Shown here: positions 28,117 through 35,880 of the stretch, one piece after another
Position numbering within the stretch: the first letter of the stretch is position 1
How the letters are laid out: every line of letters starts with the position of its first letter
Source: Pedococcus dokdonensis
Lineage (GTDB): Bacteria; Actinomycetota; Actinomycetes; Actinomycetales; Dermatophilaceae
Assembly: GCF_900104525.1 (NCBI RefSeq)
Contig: NZ_LT629711.1
Span: forward strand, 3,472,001-3,536,000
DNA length: 64,000 nt
Reading direction: 5' to 3'
The notes under the pieces: generated by a model
Told to the model about the DNA's origin: nothing
Seen by the model: only the letters and a program-made list of their open reading frames with translations
Database searches by the model: none
Position numbers and translations under genes: made by a program

Positions 28117-28574
28117 TGGCCGACTACACGATCGACACCACCGTCTTCGGCGGCAACACCTTCAGCTCCGACGTCACTGCCGATGTGACGTCCACGCTGA
28201 CCGGCCTCGACCACATGAACCTCACCCTGGCCGGCGGCACCACCAACACCAACAACGGCGAGAACACCGTCCACAGCGACGCGACGATCACGCTGGAGCC
28301 AGTGACCACCACGTCGACGGTCAACACCACCTCGAAGGTCGACTCCGACGCCACCGTCGCCACCACGTCGAGCGTCGACCTCAAGCCGGTGGCGGTCGAC
28401 ACCTGTGTGCGGCTCGAGCTCGGACCACCGCCGGCAACCGAGGTGTGCACCCCCTACGAGCAGACGTGGGGCTGGTCGGTGCTCGGCCTCGAGCTGTTCG
28501 CCCTCACCGTGCGGGGCAGCTCGACCACCCACATCCGGCCCGAGCACCACGGCCCCGTCGTGATCGACCTGTGA
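28116..28574 (+). CDS. Thr/Ser/Val-rich beta protein, unknown
   Basis: A 152-residue protein, ATG overlapping the previous stop. Residues 1-90 alternate Thr/Ser with Val/Ala/Asp (EPVTTTSTVNTTSKVDSD, ATVATTSSVDLKPVAVD), predicting long extended strands without a hydrophobic signal. The last 60 residues change character: CVRLELGPPPATEVC, a pair of Cys 14 apart, then the hydrophobic YEQTWGWSVLGLELFALTVRG. It resembles small structural or fibre-forming proteins more than enzymes. I do not recognise the family. Confidence 0.7.
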   Translation: MADYTIDTTVFGGNTFSSDVTADVTSTLTGLDHMNLTLAGGTTNTNNGENTVHSDATITLEPVTTTSTVNTTSKVDSDATVATTSSVDLKPVAVDTCVRLELGPPPATEVCTPYEQTWGWSVLGLELFALTVRGSSTTHIRPEHHGPVVIDL

Positions 28575-28581
28575 GCCGGTC

Positions 28582-29298
28582 GTGACCACCGCCCGTCGCC
28601 AACCGGCCAAGAAGGTGGCCAAGCCTGCCCGGAAGGCGGCCGCCACCCGGGGCAGCGCACCTTCGACCCCGAAGGCCGCGGCCGTCCCCACGTCTGACGC
28701 GATCGTGCTGACCGGCCCACCCGGCCTGCTGCGGGCCACGGTCTCGGTCGAGAACGCCGTCGACCAGCGGGTCGCCGTGCGCGGACTCACCCTGCACCGC
28801 GCGGGGCGGGAGGCGCTGTCCGGGACGGGCGCCGCGGTGATCGCCCCGGGTGCCACGGCGGAGCTGCCGGTCACCTTCCGCTTGGAGCCGGACACCCCGC
28901 CCGGGGACTACCCCGCCGAGGTCGAGGTCGGGGGCATCCGCCGCGAGGCGGTGCTGCGGGTCGAGCCGGACCTGGCCCTCCACGTGTCACCGCGCCGGAT
29001 GCTGGCCGAGGTCGGCAGCTCCGAGGTCACCCTGACCGTCACGAACGACGGCAACGTGCCGATGTCCCTGGCCGCCGTGGTGCGCGCCCGCACCGACGAC
29101 GGCGGTCCCGACCCGGGCCCCGACGTGACGCTGACCCTCGCCCGCGCGACCACGGTCGCGGCCGGCAGCACGTCCGTCCTCGGCGGCACCCTCGCCGTCC
29201 CCGAGGAGCTCGACCCCACCCGGCGGCACACCGCTCGGGTCCCCGTCGGCACTGCCGACCTCGACGTCATCATCCTGCCCCGCGACGCATCGGAGTGA
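28582..29298 (+). CDS. Beta-sandwich (Ig-like repeat) protein, unknown
   Basis: A 238-residue protein from GTG 28582, 7 bp after the previous gene. The first 35 residues are basic and Ala/Pro rich (ARRQPAKKVAKPARKAAATR), like a nucleic-acid or polyanion-binding tail. Two Ig-like beta-sandwich repeats follow: TGPPGLLRATVSVENAVDQRVAVRGLTL to GGIRREAVLRVEPDL, and HVSPRRMLAEVGSSEVTLTVTNDGNVPMSLAAVV to the end. This is the layout of COG1470/NEW3-type domains that are normally extracellular, yet no signal peptide is present. Function unknown. Confidence 0.7.
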   Translation: MTTARRQPAKKVAKPARKAAATRGSAPSTPKAAAVPTSDAIVLTGPPGLLRATVSVENAVDQRVAVRGLTLHRAGREALSGTGAAVIAPGATAELPVTFRLEPDTPPGDYPAEVEVGGIRREAVLRVEPDLALHVSPRRMLAEVGSSEVTLTVTNDGNVPMSLAAVVRARTDDGGPDPGPDVTLTLARATTVAAGSTSVLGGTLAVPEELDPTRRHTARVPVGTADLDVIILPRDASE

Positions 29299-29303
29299 TT
29301 GCC

Positions 29304-30344
29304 ATGAGCACCACCGCACCCGAGTACCTCACCTCCCTGCGCGACGGCCTCGCCGACGCCGTGCAGCAGTGGGTGGACCAGTCGACGACGGCCTGGGACC
29401 AGTGGTCACGGGCCTGGGGTCCCGTGGCCGAAGCCGCCGGGATGGGTATGCCGGGTGCGTCCGGTGCGGCGTCCGGCCGCCGGGACCGTGGCGGGTCCGG
29501 GCAGCACGGGAAGCACGGTGGGCATGGTGGGCATGGTGGGCACGGTGGGCCCGGCCACCACCACGAGCAGCACGACCATGGACGCCACCACGGCGAGCAG
29601 GGTTGCGGTTGCGGGGGATCCGGTGGGTGCCGCGAACCGGACGGACACGGACACGCCCATGACCACGCCCATGACCACGGCCACTGCCACGACAGCGGAC
29701 CCGGCCACGTCCGCGGCCATGACCACGACCATGGCCACGACCATGGCCGCGACGAGGCGGGTTGCGGCTGCCAGGACCGCTGCGGCTGTCGCGATGCCTG
29801 CGACTGCTGCGTGCCGGCGGCCGACGTCATCGTCCGTGCCCGGGTGGGCGAGGTGCGGGTCGTGCCGTTCCGGCTGCACAACCCCTGGCGCCGGGAACGG
29901 GAGGTCTCGCTGGAGGTCGGACCGTGGCACGGGTGCGACGGAGACGACCTCCAGGTGCGGGCGGTCCTGGAAGAGGAGAAGCTCGTCCTCGCGCCGTGCG
30001 AGGACCGGGTGGTCCGGTTGCTGGTCTCGGTCAGGAGCACGGGCGACGACGGTTCGTCGACCAGCCGGGACGCCGCCGACCAGGCGACGGACAAGCAGGC
30101 CGACAGCAAGGCCGACGACGCGCCCGCCAAGGCGGCCCGGGCGGCTGCCGCCACGGCGCGCGAGCCGGTCGACGTGGTCGTCGGCCCCCGCGGACGCGGC
30201 AAGGACGTCGAGTCGTGCGTGAGTGCGTATGCGGATGTGCGCTTCGAAGGATGTGCCCGTCCCCAACGAGTGGCGGTCGTGGTGCTGCCGGCCGAGTGCG
30301 ACCCGGTCGACGTCGGCTGCGACTGCGGCTGCTGCTGCTGCTGA
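29304..30344 (+). CDS. His/Cys-rich putative metal-binding protein with helical head and beta domain
   Basis: A 346-residue protein from ATG 29304 (ribosome site ggag at 29292; GTG 29295 is an alternative). Three parts: an amphipathic helix head YLTSLRDGLADAVQQWVDQSTTAWDQWSRAW (residues 7-37) like phasin helices; residues about 55-165 with repeats GHGGHGGHGG, HGHAHDHAHDHGHCHD and CGCQDRCGCRDACDCC; then a beta-sandwich region (VIVRARVGEVRVVPFRLHNPW) and a charged Ala/Asp/Lys linker. It ends in GCDCGCCCC. I count about 22 Cys. Such composition binds Ni, Zn or Cu in other proteins (HypB, SlyD, metallothionein). The family is unknown to me. Confidence 0.75.
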   Translation: MSTTAPEYLTSLRDGLADAVQQWVDQSTTAWDQWSRAWGPVAEAAGMGMPGASGAASGRRDRGGSGQHGKHGGHGGHGGHGGPGHHHEQHDHGRHHGEQGCGCGGSGGCREPDGHGHAHDHAHDHGHCHDSGPGHVRGHDHDHGHDHGRDEAGCGCQDRCGCRDACDCCVPAADVIVRARVGEVRVVPFRLHNPWRREREVSLEVGPWHGCDGDDLQVRAVLEEEKLVLAPCEDRVVRLLVSVRSTGDDGSSTSRDAADQATDKQADSKADDAPAKAARAAAATAREPVDVVVGPRGRGKDVESCVSAYADVRFEGCARPQRVAVVVLPAECDPVDVGCDCGCCCC

Positions 30345-30354
30345 GGAGACCGCG

Positions 30355-31053
30355 ATGAGCGAGACGAACGGCACCGACGAGACCCTGGCCCGGATCACCG
30401 AGCTGGCCCGCCAGGCCCTGCAGTCCCAGTCGACCCTGGCCAAGCAGTCGCTGGAGCTCGGCCGCGCGGCCCTGTCAGGCGACGTGGACCGGTCGACGGC
30501 GAGTCGCGCCTACCTCGACGCGGTGACCCGCGAGGGGGCGCGCTACTGGCGTGAGGCCGGGGCGCTCGGCCTCGACTACGCGAGCGAGCTGATGGCGCTG
30601 GGGACGCGCAGCGCGGCTCGGATCATCAGCGACGCCTCGGTGGCCGGCGGCACCCGCGTGCGGAGGACCACGAACGGTGCCCACCGCGGGGGCGCCCCCC
30701 AGGCGCCCCCGACCGAGGAGGACGATGGCCTCCGGCGCTCGCGGGTGCACCTGCGAGCAGCTCTGGGACAGACCGCCCAGGCCACCGTCACGGTGGTCAA
30801 CCGGCACCCGCGGGCCCGACGGGTCGAGCTCGAGCCGAGCGAGTTGCGTGACGCCACCGGCACCGTCGTCGCCGTGACCCTCGAGGTCGACCCCGACCAC
30901 GTCACGATCCCAGCGGGCGAGGAGCACCAGGTGCGGATCTCCGCCGACCTCGACGAGGGCGTCGTGCAGCCCGGTCAGCAGTACGTCGGCAGCGTGACGG
31001 TCAGCGGCGGCGACGAGGCCATGTTGGAGGTGACCGTCGAGGTCGCGGACTGA
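30355..31053 (+). CDS. Phasin-like helix plus beta-sandwich protein
   Basis: A 232-residue protein from ATG 30355 after gaggag. Residues 8-105 are helical and amphipathic ([59 protein letters not shown]), resembling phasins or coiled coat proteins. A disordered linker (RGGAPQAPPTEEDD) joins a C-terminal beta-sandwich (LRAALGQTAQATVTVVNRHPRARRVELEP to the end). The same head-linker-sandwich plan occurs in the His/Cys-rich neighbour. The last 53 bp overlap the end of the converging SDR gene. Confidence 0.72.
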   Translation: MSETNGTDETLARITELARQALQSQSTLAKQSLELGRAALSGDVDRSTASRAYLDAVTREGARYWREAGALGLDYASELMALGTRSAARIISDASVAGGTRVRRTTNGAHRGGAPQAPPTEEDDGLRRSRVHLRAALGQTAQATVTVVNRHPRARRVELEPSELRDATGTVVAVTLEVDPDHVTIPAGEEHQVRISADLDEGVVQPGQQYVGSVTVSGGDEAMLEVTVEVAD

Positions 31054-32140
31054 CCGCCGAGTCGGCGGACGGGTCTCCCAGCGGCCCGGCCACGAGGTCC
31101 CGCGCAGCCCGGACCTCGGGGTGCAGTCGCAGGCCCTCGCGAGCCCAACGGGGCAGGTCCGGGCTCACGGCCAGCCAGGCGAGTGAGGCGGCGACGGCCG
31201 CCCTGGCCGGCCGCGCGGCATACCCGAGGTCGTGCGCCTTGGCCGAGGTGTACCAGTAGAACCGGCCGACGGTCGACGCCTCGTCGCGGGTGGTCAGCGG
31301 TCGCTCGTCGCGCACCCCCGCCCACCACTCCGCCGCGGCGGAGACTGCCCACGCGCTCCCTGCGTCCATCTCGGCGAACGGGCCGGGGAGGCCGGCCAGG
31401 TCTGACACGAGGGTGTGCAGCATCCGCCAGCTGACGTCCTCACCGCCGAGCAGGTAGCGCTCACCGGCCACCCCTTGCTCGAGCAGCGTCAGGTGGCCGG
31501 CTCCGACGTCGCGGGCATCGACCACGTTGCACCCGCCGGGGAAGGTGCTGCGCGTGGGGTCGAGCAGGTAGCGCAGGACGATCGCGTTGCTCGGTGCCAG
31601 ACGGTTGAACGGACCGCCCAGCACGACGGTCGGCAGCGCGAGGACGACCTCGAGGCCGAGCCGTCCCCCGGTCTCCAGGGTGACTGCCTCCTGGGCGACC
31701 TTGCTGGCGTAGTAGGCCGGGGCCGGCTCGAGGCCGAGCTCGTCGCGCTCGGAGCGGGCGCGGGGGAGCAGGTTCGACCCGCGGGTGACCGACGACGAGG
31801 TCACCACGACCCGGCGCGCGCCGGCCGCTGCCGCTGCCTCGAGGACGGTGCGGGTGCCGTCGGTGTTGACCTGGTCCACCTCGGCCGCGCGCGCGTCGCC
31901 GAAGGCGTAGACCGCGGCGCAGTGCACCACGGCGTCGCACCCGGCCAGGGCCGCGCGCAGGGCTGCGGGGTCGGTGAGCGCAGCCGTCGCCGACGGCACC
32001 TCCCGGCCGGCGAGGGTCAGCGGTCCGCGACGTCCCGGGTCCGGGCGGGCCACCGCGACCACCTCGTGCCCTGCGTCCAGCGCGGCCAGGGCGACCTGGC
32101 TCCCGACCATCCCGGTGGCGCCGGTGACCGCGACCCTCAT
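31001..32140 (-). CDS. NAD(P)-dependent epimerase/reductase (extended SDR)
   Basis: A 379-residue extended short-chain dehydrogenase. The Rossmann motif VTGATGMVGSQVALAAL is at residues 5-21, DAVVHCAAVYAFGD follows, and the catalytic Tyr/Lys are in YYASKVAQEA, with the Ser in VVTSSSV. It resembles dihydroflavonol reductase/HpnA-type epimerases. The C-terminal tail (SPRPRRSPPTWPRRRR) is Arg/Pro rich and antisense to the end of the phasin-like gene. ATG 32140 overlaps the stop of the upstream DUF362-like gene (ATGA), so the two are an operon facing the novel cluster. Confidence 0.88.
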   Translation of the reverse strand: MRVAVTGATGMVGSQVALAALDAGHEVVAVARPDPGRRGPLTLAGREVPSATAALTDPAALRAALAGCDAVVHCAAVYAFGDARAAEVDQVNTDGTRTVLEAAAAAGARRVVVTSSSVTRGSNLLPRARSERDELGLEPAPAYYASKVAQEAVTLETGGRLGLEVVLALPTVVLGGPFNRLAPSNAIVLRYLLDPTRSTFPGGCNVVDARDVGAGHLTLLEQGVAGERYLLGGEDVSWRMLHTLVSDLAGLPGPFAEMDAGSAWAVSAAAEWWAGVRDERPLTTRDEASTVGRFYWYTSAKAHDLGYAARPARAAVAASLAWLAVSPDLPRWAREGLRLHPEVRAARDLVAGPLGDPSADSAVSPRPRRSPPTWPRRRR

Positions 32141-34107
32141 CGCGGGCCCCTTACGTGACGGAAGCCGTGGGCATCGAGCTCGGTGCCCGAATCTCTTGTG
32201 CCACCAGCAGATTCCGCCTGGCTCGCACTCGCCCGCTGGTCGACCGCCCAGTCCGAGACCGCGCCCAGCACCAGGTCGAGGGCGCGAGTCAGCAGCGGCT
32301 CCGCGGGGTCCATCGGCGGGCGCCCGATCCGGAACTCGCGCCCCTCGAAGCACGCCTCGAGGTTGTCGAAGGTGGTGGTGAAGAACCGGCGGTAGGCCTC
32401 CTCGAGCAGCGGGTTGCGCAGCTCCGGGACCGACGCGAGGTCAACGCCCGACCAGCTGTCCGGCAGCGCAAAGAGCTGCCGTCCGCGCACGACGACCCGG
32501 GTGCCACCGGGCGTGCGTGAGAAGGTCAGGCTGCCGTCGTCGTAGTCCGCAGATCCGTTGGGGCTGCTGACCGTTCGCCAGGTCAGCCGGTGGGTGTCGG
32601 TGCTGCGCTCCACCAGCTCGATCTTGCAGACGTCGATCGGCTCACCGCCCCAGGTCGCCAGGTAGTTGGGCTGGGGGAGGTAGAGGTTGCGTTCCGCCTG
32701 GCGGGTGCGGGTCGTCCCGCCCCGTGCCGTCGACGAGACCGTGACGCGTCGGCCCCCGAGGTAGTCGGCCATCAGGCTGATCCCTGCTGCCACGTCGACC
32801 CGTGCCACCCACTGGTCGAAGTCTGCCCGCACGTCGCGGGCCACCTCGAACACCGTGGCCCCGTCGACGAGCCGCCAGCGCATGCCGTCGGCGTTCTCCG
32901 GCAGCTCCTCCACCAGGGCGTCGAAGGGTGCGAAGAAGGCGGGCAGCCCGTCATAGCGGTCAACCGGGTATGCCGCCGGGTCGAAGCCCAGCGGCACCTC
33001 GCGCCGGTCGACGGTGTCCTTGTCGAAGGTGGTCGACCAACCGAGCGCGCCGAGGCGGGCGGCCCCGACGGCGCCCAGGACTGCGGTCAGCGGGAGGTGG
33101 CCGGCCGGGTCGTCCGCCGCGACGACCAGCGGCGTGAGCAGGTCACGCAGCGTCGTGAGCACGGGGTCGCCAGGCTCCGCGGCGTCGTCCGGCCCGCCGG
33201 TGGCAGCGCTCAGCACGCGGGCCAGCCTCGGCTCGGCGGCCACCGACCCGGCCGCGGCGCGGGCCAGCGGATGGGCGGCGTGAGCGCCGTCGAGCGACGC
33301 GAGGCGACCCTCGGTGCGGCCGGTGGGTGGGCCGACGGCGAGCAGTGCGCGCTCGAACAGGGGTGCGGCGGACCGGTCCAGCCCCAACAGTGCCGCGGTG
33401 GCGCTGTCGGCGGCGAGCAGGTCGGTGGCCACCACGAGGGCACGGCTGTCGAGCGGCTGCGGCAGCCGGCCACCGTCGGGACCGACGCTTGCGGCGAGGG
33501 CGTCGACGACCGCGAGGGTCGGCGGCAGGTGGGTGAGCAGGTCGGCTCCGACGTCGGCGGGGTCGGCGCCGGCCACCTCGGGAGCCGCACCGAGAAGCGT
33601 GCGCAGGCACGCGGCATACCCCTCGGTCAGGTCGGTGACCGCGCGGCCGACGACCACCCGCGTCGGCGACTCCACCCAGCAGCGCGAGACGAGACGACCG
33701 GACAGCACGCTCGTCCCGGGCACCGGCGCGCCCACCAGGTCGGCGCCGAGGTCGACCACGTCGTAGGCCGCCCCGGCCGGCGTGCGCCCGCCGAGCCCCG
33801 CCTGCCGGGCGAGCTCGGACACCGACCGGTGGCCGCGGTCGCGGTCGTACGACGAGATGCTGCTGCCGACCACGACCGGGTCACAGCCACGGTGGCGCAG
33901 CTGGTCGACGACCGCGTGGACCACGGCGGCGCTGACCGGGGTCGGCTGGCGCAGCCGCACGAGCACCACGGCGGCGTCCGAGAGCGGGGGGTCGAGCGCA
34001 GTGAGCGCCGGCCCGAGGGCGTCGACGTCCCCGCCACCGGCCACGATGCAGACCAGCGGTTCCCGGCTCGGCACGCCGCGGGGTGCCACCCGTCCATGCT
34101 GTGCCAC
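32137..34107 (-). CDS. Two-domain protein: DUF362-like N-terminus, SRPBCC-like C-terminus
   Basis: 656 residues from GTG 34107. Residues 15-350 resemble DUF362 (SDAAVVLVRLRQPTPVSAAVVHAVVDQLRHRGCDPVVVGSS and a central DVGADLLTHLPPTLAVVDALAA), though the 4Fe-4S cysteines found in some DUF362 proteins are absent. From about residue 385 a lipid-pocket-like beta region follows (GMRWRLVDGATVFEVARDVRADFDQWVARVD; GTRVVVRGRQLFALPDSW; LLEEAYRRFFTTTFDNLEACFEG). The first assignment is moderate, the second tentative. It is coupled to the SDR gene by ATGA overlap and convergent with the 26788-31053 genes. Function unknown. Confidence 0.7.
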   Translation of the reverse strand: MAQHGRVAPRGVPSREPLVCIVAGGGDVDALGPALTALDPPLSDAAVVLVRLRQPTPVSAAVVHAVVDQLRHRGCDPVVVGSSISSYDRDRGHRSVSELARQAGLGGRTPAGAAYDVVDLGADLVGAPVPGTSVLSGRLVSRCWVESPTRVVVGRAVTDLTEGYAACLRTLLGAAPEVAGADPADVGADLLTHLPPTLAVVDALAASVGPDGGRLPQPLDSRALVVATDLLAADSATAALLGLDRSAAPLFERALLAVGPPTGRTEGRLASLDGAHAAHPLARAAAGSVAAEPRLARVLSAATGGPDDAAEPGDPVLTTLRDLLTPLVVAADDPAGHLPLTAVLGAVGAARLGALGWSTTFDKDTVDRREVPLGFDPAAYPVDRYDGLPAFFAPFDALVEELPENADGMRWRLVDGATVFEVARDVRADFDQWVARVDVAAGISLMADYLGGRRVTVSSTARGGTTRTRQAERNLYLPQPNYLATWGGEPIDVCKIELVERSTDTHRLTWRTVSSPNGSADYDDGSLTFSRTPGGTRVVVRGRQLFALPDSWSGVDLASVPELRNPLLEEAYRRFFTTTFDNLEACFEGREFRIGRPPMDPAEPLLTRALDLVLGAVSDWAVDQRASASQAESAGGTRDSGTELDAHGFRHVRGPR

Positions 34108-34166
34108 TCCCTCAATGAAACCAGCGGGCCCTCGCCAGCGACAGGGGGCGATGACATAGTGAGCAG

Positions 34167-34415
34167 GTGGCCGACGACATCGACATCCAGCAGCACATCA
34201 AGGGGCTCATCGACGAGGAGCACGGCCTGCGCAGCCGGCTCTCGGCCGGTGAGATCAGCGTCGAGGAGGAGAACGCCCGCCTGCGCAGCCTCGAGGTCGA
34301 GCTCGATCAGTGCTGGGACCTGTTGCGGCAGCGTCGCGCCAAGCGTGAGTTCGGCGAGGACCCGGCGGAGGCCGCCGTGCGTGACGAGCGGACGGTAGAG
34401 AACTACCGCGGCTGA
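34167..34415 (+). CDS. DUF2630 family protein
   Basis: An 82-residue charged helical protein: DDIDIQQHIKGLIDEEHGLRSRL, EISVEEENARLRSLEVELDQCWDLLRQRRAKREFGEDP and VENYRG match DUF2630, a small coiled-coil family common in actinobacteria, function unknown. GTG 34167 lies 6 nt after CATAGT (34155-34160), a possible -10 box giving a leaderless mRNA. It is divergent from the DUF362-like gene. Confidence 0.88.
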   Translation: MADDIDIQQHIKGLIDEEHGLRSRLSAGEISVEEENARLRSLEVELDQCWDLLRQRRAKREFGEDPAEAAVRDERTVENYRG

Positions 34416-34550
34416 TCGGGTCTGACCGCCTGCTCGGCGGATCGGCCGTCACGCGGCGTTCACCGGGTGTTCCGGCGTGGCTGGCTGGACACAGCGGGCG
34501 CAGGTTCTACCCTCGAAGGAGGCCGGAACCCGACACGAGGGGGTGCGCCC

Positions 34551-34715
34551 ATGCGCACAGCACTTGCCCACCTGCACGTTCCCCACCCGCACGTCGAGCA
34601 CCACGAACCGACGTGGTGGCTCAGCCACAGCCTCGCGGCCGTCGCCGCCGCGGCCCTGATGATCTACGGCGCCGCCGTGCTCGTCGTCCTCGCCGCGGTC
34701 CTGCTCTTCTCCTGA
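34551..34715 (+). CDS. Small single-span membrane protein
   Basis: A 54-residue protein, ATG 34551 preceded by gaggggg. A His-rich start (HLHVPHPHVEHHEPTWW) is followed by one membrane helix (LAAVAAAALMIYGAAVLVVLAAVLLF). The His cluster next to the membrane could bind metal or be incidental. No family recognised. The dispersed palindrome follows within 30 bp of its stop. Confidence 0.6.
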   Translation: MRTALAHLHVPHPHVEHHEPTWWLSHSLAAVAAAALMIYGAAVLVVLAAVLLFS

Positions 34716-34741
34716 CCCCCGACACCCCCCCGCCCGGCGGC

Positions 34742-34811
34742 GCTATCTCATGCAAAAGGCGAGTTAGCGCCGGGCGTGAGCGGCGCTAACTCGCCTTTTG
34801 CATGAGATAGC
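34742..34811. repeat. Dispersed palindromic element, copy 2
   Basis: Arms 34742-34772 and 34781-34811 are perfectly complementary over 31 bp with loop ggcgtgag. The arm shares gctatctcatgcaaaaggcg and the next seven bases (agttagc) with copy 1 at 23076-23152. It lies between convergent genes (small membrane protein, MBL hydrolase) and could terminate both. Confidence 0.85.
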
Positions 34812-34840
34812 TCCGCTGCGGGAGCTGGGGAGCTGGTGAG

Positions 34841-35491
34841 CTACCAGCGGCGGTCGATCCATTCCTCGAGGTGTGGCAGCTCGGCGCCGATCGTCGTCGA
34901 CTCGCCGTGCCCGGGCAGCACCACGGTGTCCTCGGGCAGGGTGAACAGCCGTCGCACCGACTCGATGATGGTGTCGAAGTCGCTGTAGGCGTGGCGGGTC
35001 GCGCCCGGCCCGCCCGGGAAGAGCGTGTCGCCGGTGAAGACCACGCCCAGGGCCGGGGCGTGGAAGCAGCACGAACCCGGTGTGTGGCCGGGGGTGTGCA
35101 GCACGTGCAGCTCGACATCACCGACGGTGAGCACCTGGCCGTCGGCCAGCGTCGCGTCCGGGGTCACCGGGTAGAGCTCGTCCCAGAGGAACCGGTCCGC
35201 CTCGTGCAGGTGCGCCGGCGCTCGGGTGCCGTCGCACACCTCACCGACCGCGTCGAGGTGGTCGAAGTGCCCGTGCGTGACGAGGACGCCACGCACCCGC
35301 TGCTCGCGCGGGATCGACTTCACGATCGCGCGGCCGTCGTGGCCGGCATCGATGACGAGGCACTCGCTGTCGTCACCGACCACCCAGGTGTTGTTCTCGA
35401 GGGTGAGTGCGCCCTCGGGTCGGTCGAAGGTGCCTGCGGTGACGATACGCGCGACGCGCACGCCACCCGGGGAAGGTGCGATGTCCGGCAT
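34841..35491 (-). CDS. Metallo-beta-lactamase-fold hydrolase (glyoxalase II-like)
   Basis: A 216-residue protein with the zinc motif THGHFDHLD (HxHxDH), then [15 protein letters not shown] and PGHGESTTI, the order expected for glyoxalase II/MBL hydrolases. ATG 35491 is preferred over ATG 35500 because ggggagg lies 9 nt upstream of the former and abuts the latter. In actinobacteria such proteins often act on mycothiol or acyl thioesters, but the substrate here is unknown. It is convergent with the small membrane gene across the palindrome. Confidence 0.9.
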   Translation of the reverse strand: MPDIAPSPGGVRVARIVTAGTFDRPEGALTLENNTWVVGDDSECLVIDAGHDGRAIVKSIPREQRVRGVLVTHGHFDHLDAVGEVCDGTRAPAHLHEADRFLWDELYPVTPDATLADGQVLTVGDVELHVLHTPGHTPGSCCFHAPALGVVFTGDTLFPGGPGATRHAYSDFDTIIESVRRLFTLPEDTVVLPGHGESTTIGAELPHLEEWIDRRW

Positions 35492-35519
35492 ACCCCCCAT
35501 CCTCCCCGACGCGTGCCGT

Positions 35520-35525
35520 TACGCT
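35520..35525 (+). promoter_or_regulatory. -10 box of DUF2200 gene (leaderless)
   Basis: TACGCT ends 7 nt before GTG 35533, the same arrangement as dnaX and recR, with no ribosome site in between. Confidence 0.5.
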
Positions 35526-35532
35526 CGGTGGG

Positions 35533-35880
35533 GTGCACCGGATCTTCACCACGAGCGTCGCCTCGGTCTATCCCCACTACGTCGCCAAGGTGGAGAAGAA
35601 GGGCCGCAGCAAGGCCGAGCTCGACGAGGTCATCGAGTGGCTGACCGGTTTCGACGAGCCTGCGCTGTCGCGCCACCTCGCGGACCAGACGACCTTCGAG
35701 GACTTCTTCGCGGCCGCCCGGCTCAACCCCAACGCGTCGCTGATCACCGGGTCGGTCTGTGGCATCCGCGTCGAGGAGGTCGAGGACCCGTTGATGCAGC
35801 GGATCCGCTACCTCGACAAGCTGGTCGACGAGCTCGCCAAGGGCAAGGCGATGGCGAAGGTGCTGAGGTCACCGGCGTGA
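35533..35880 (+). CDS. DUF2200 family protein
   Basis: A 115-residue protein beginning [40 protein letters not shown], which matches DUF2200. The middle ([51 protein letters not shown]) is also family-like. It is helical, soluble and of unknown function. It overlaps the following gene by 4 bp (GTGA), so the pair is cotranscribed. Confidence 0.9.
   Translation: MHRIFTTSVASVYPHYVAKVEKKGRSKAELDEVIEWLTGFDEPALSRHLADQTTFEDFFAAARLNPNASLITGSVCGIRVEEVEDPLMQRIRYLDKLVDELAKGKAMAKVLRSPA

Noticed and set aside
28582..30344. Cluster as a silver/copper efflux or metallochaperone operon
   Set aside because: There is no CBA-type, P-type ATPase or CopC/CopD gene; only one member is metal-rich, so efflux is not supported.
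30355..31053. Calling the helix-sandwich protein a phasin of PHA granules
   Set aside because: Only the helical character is similar. No PHA synthase or depolymerase gene is present in the window, so the name would overstate the evidence.
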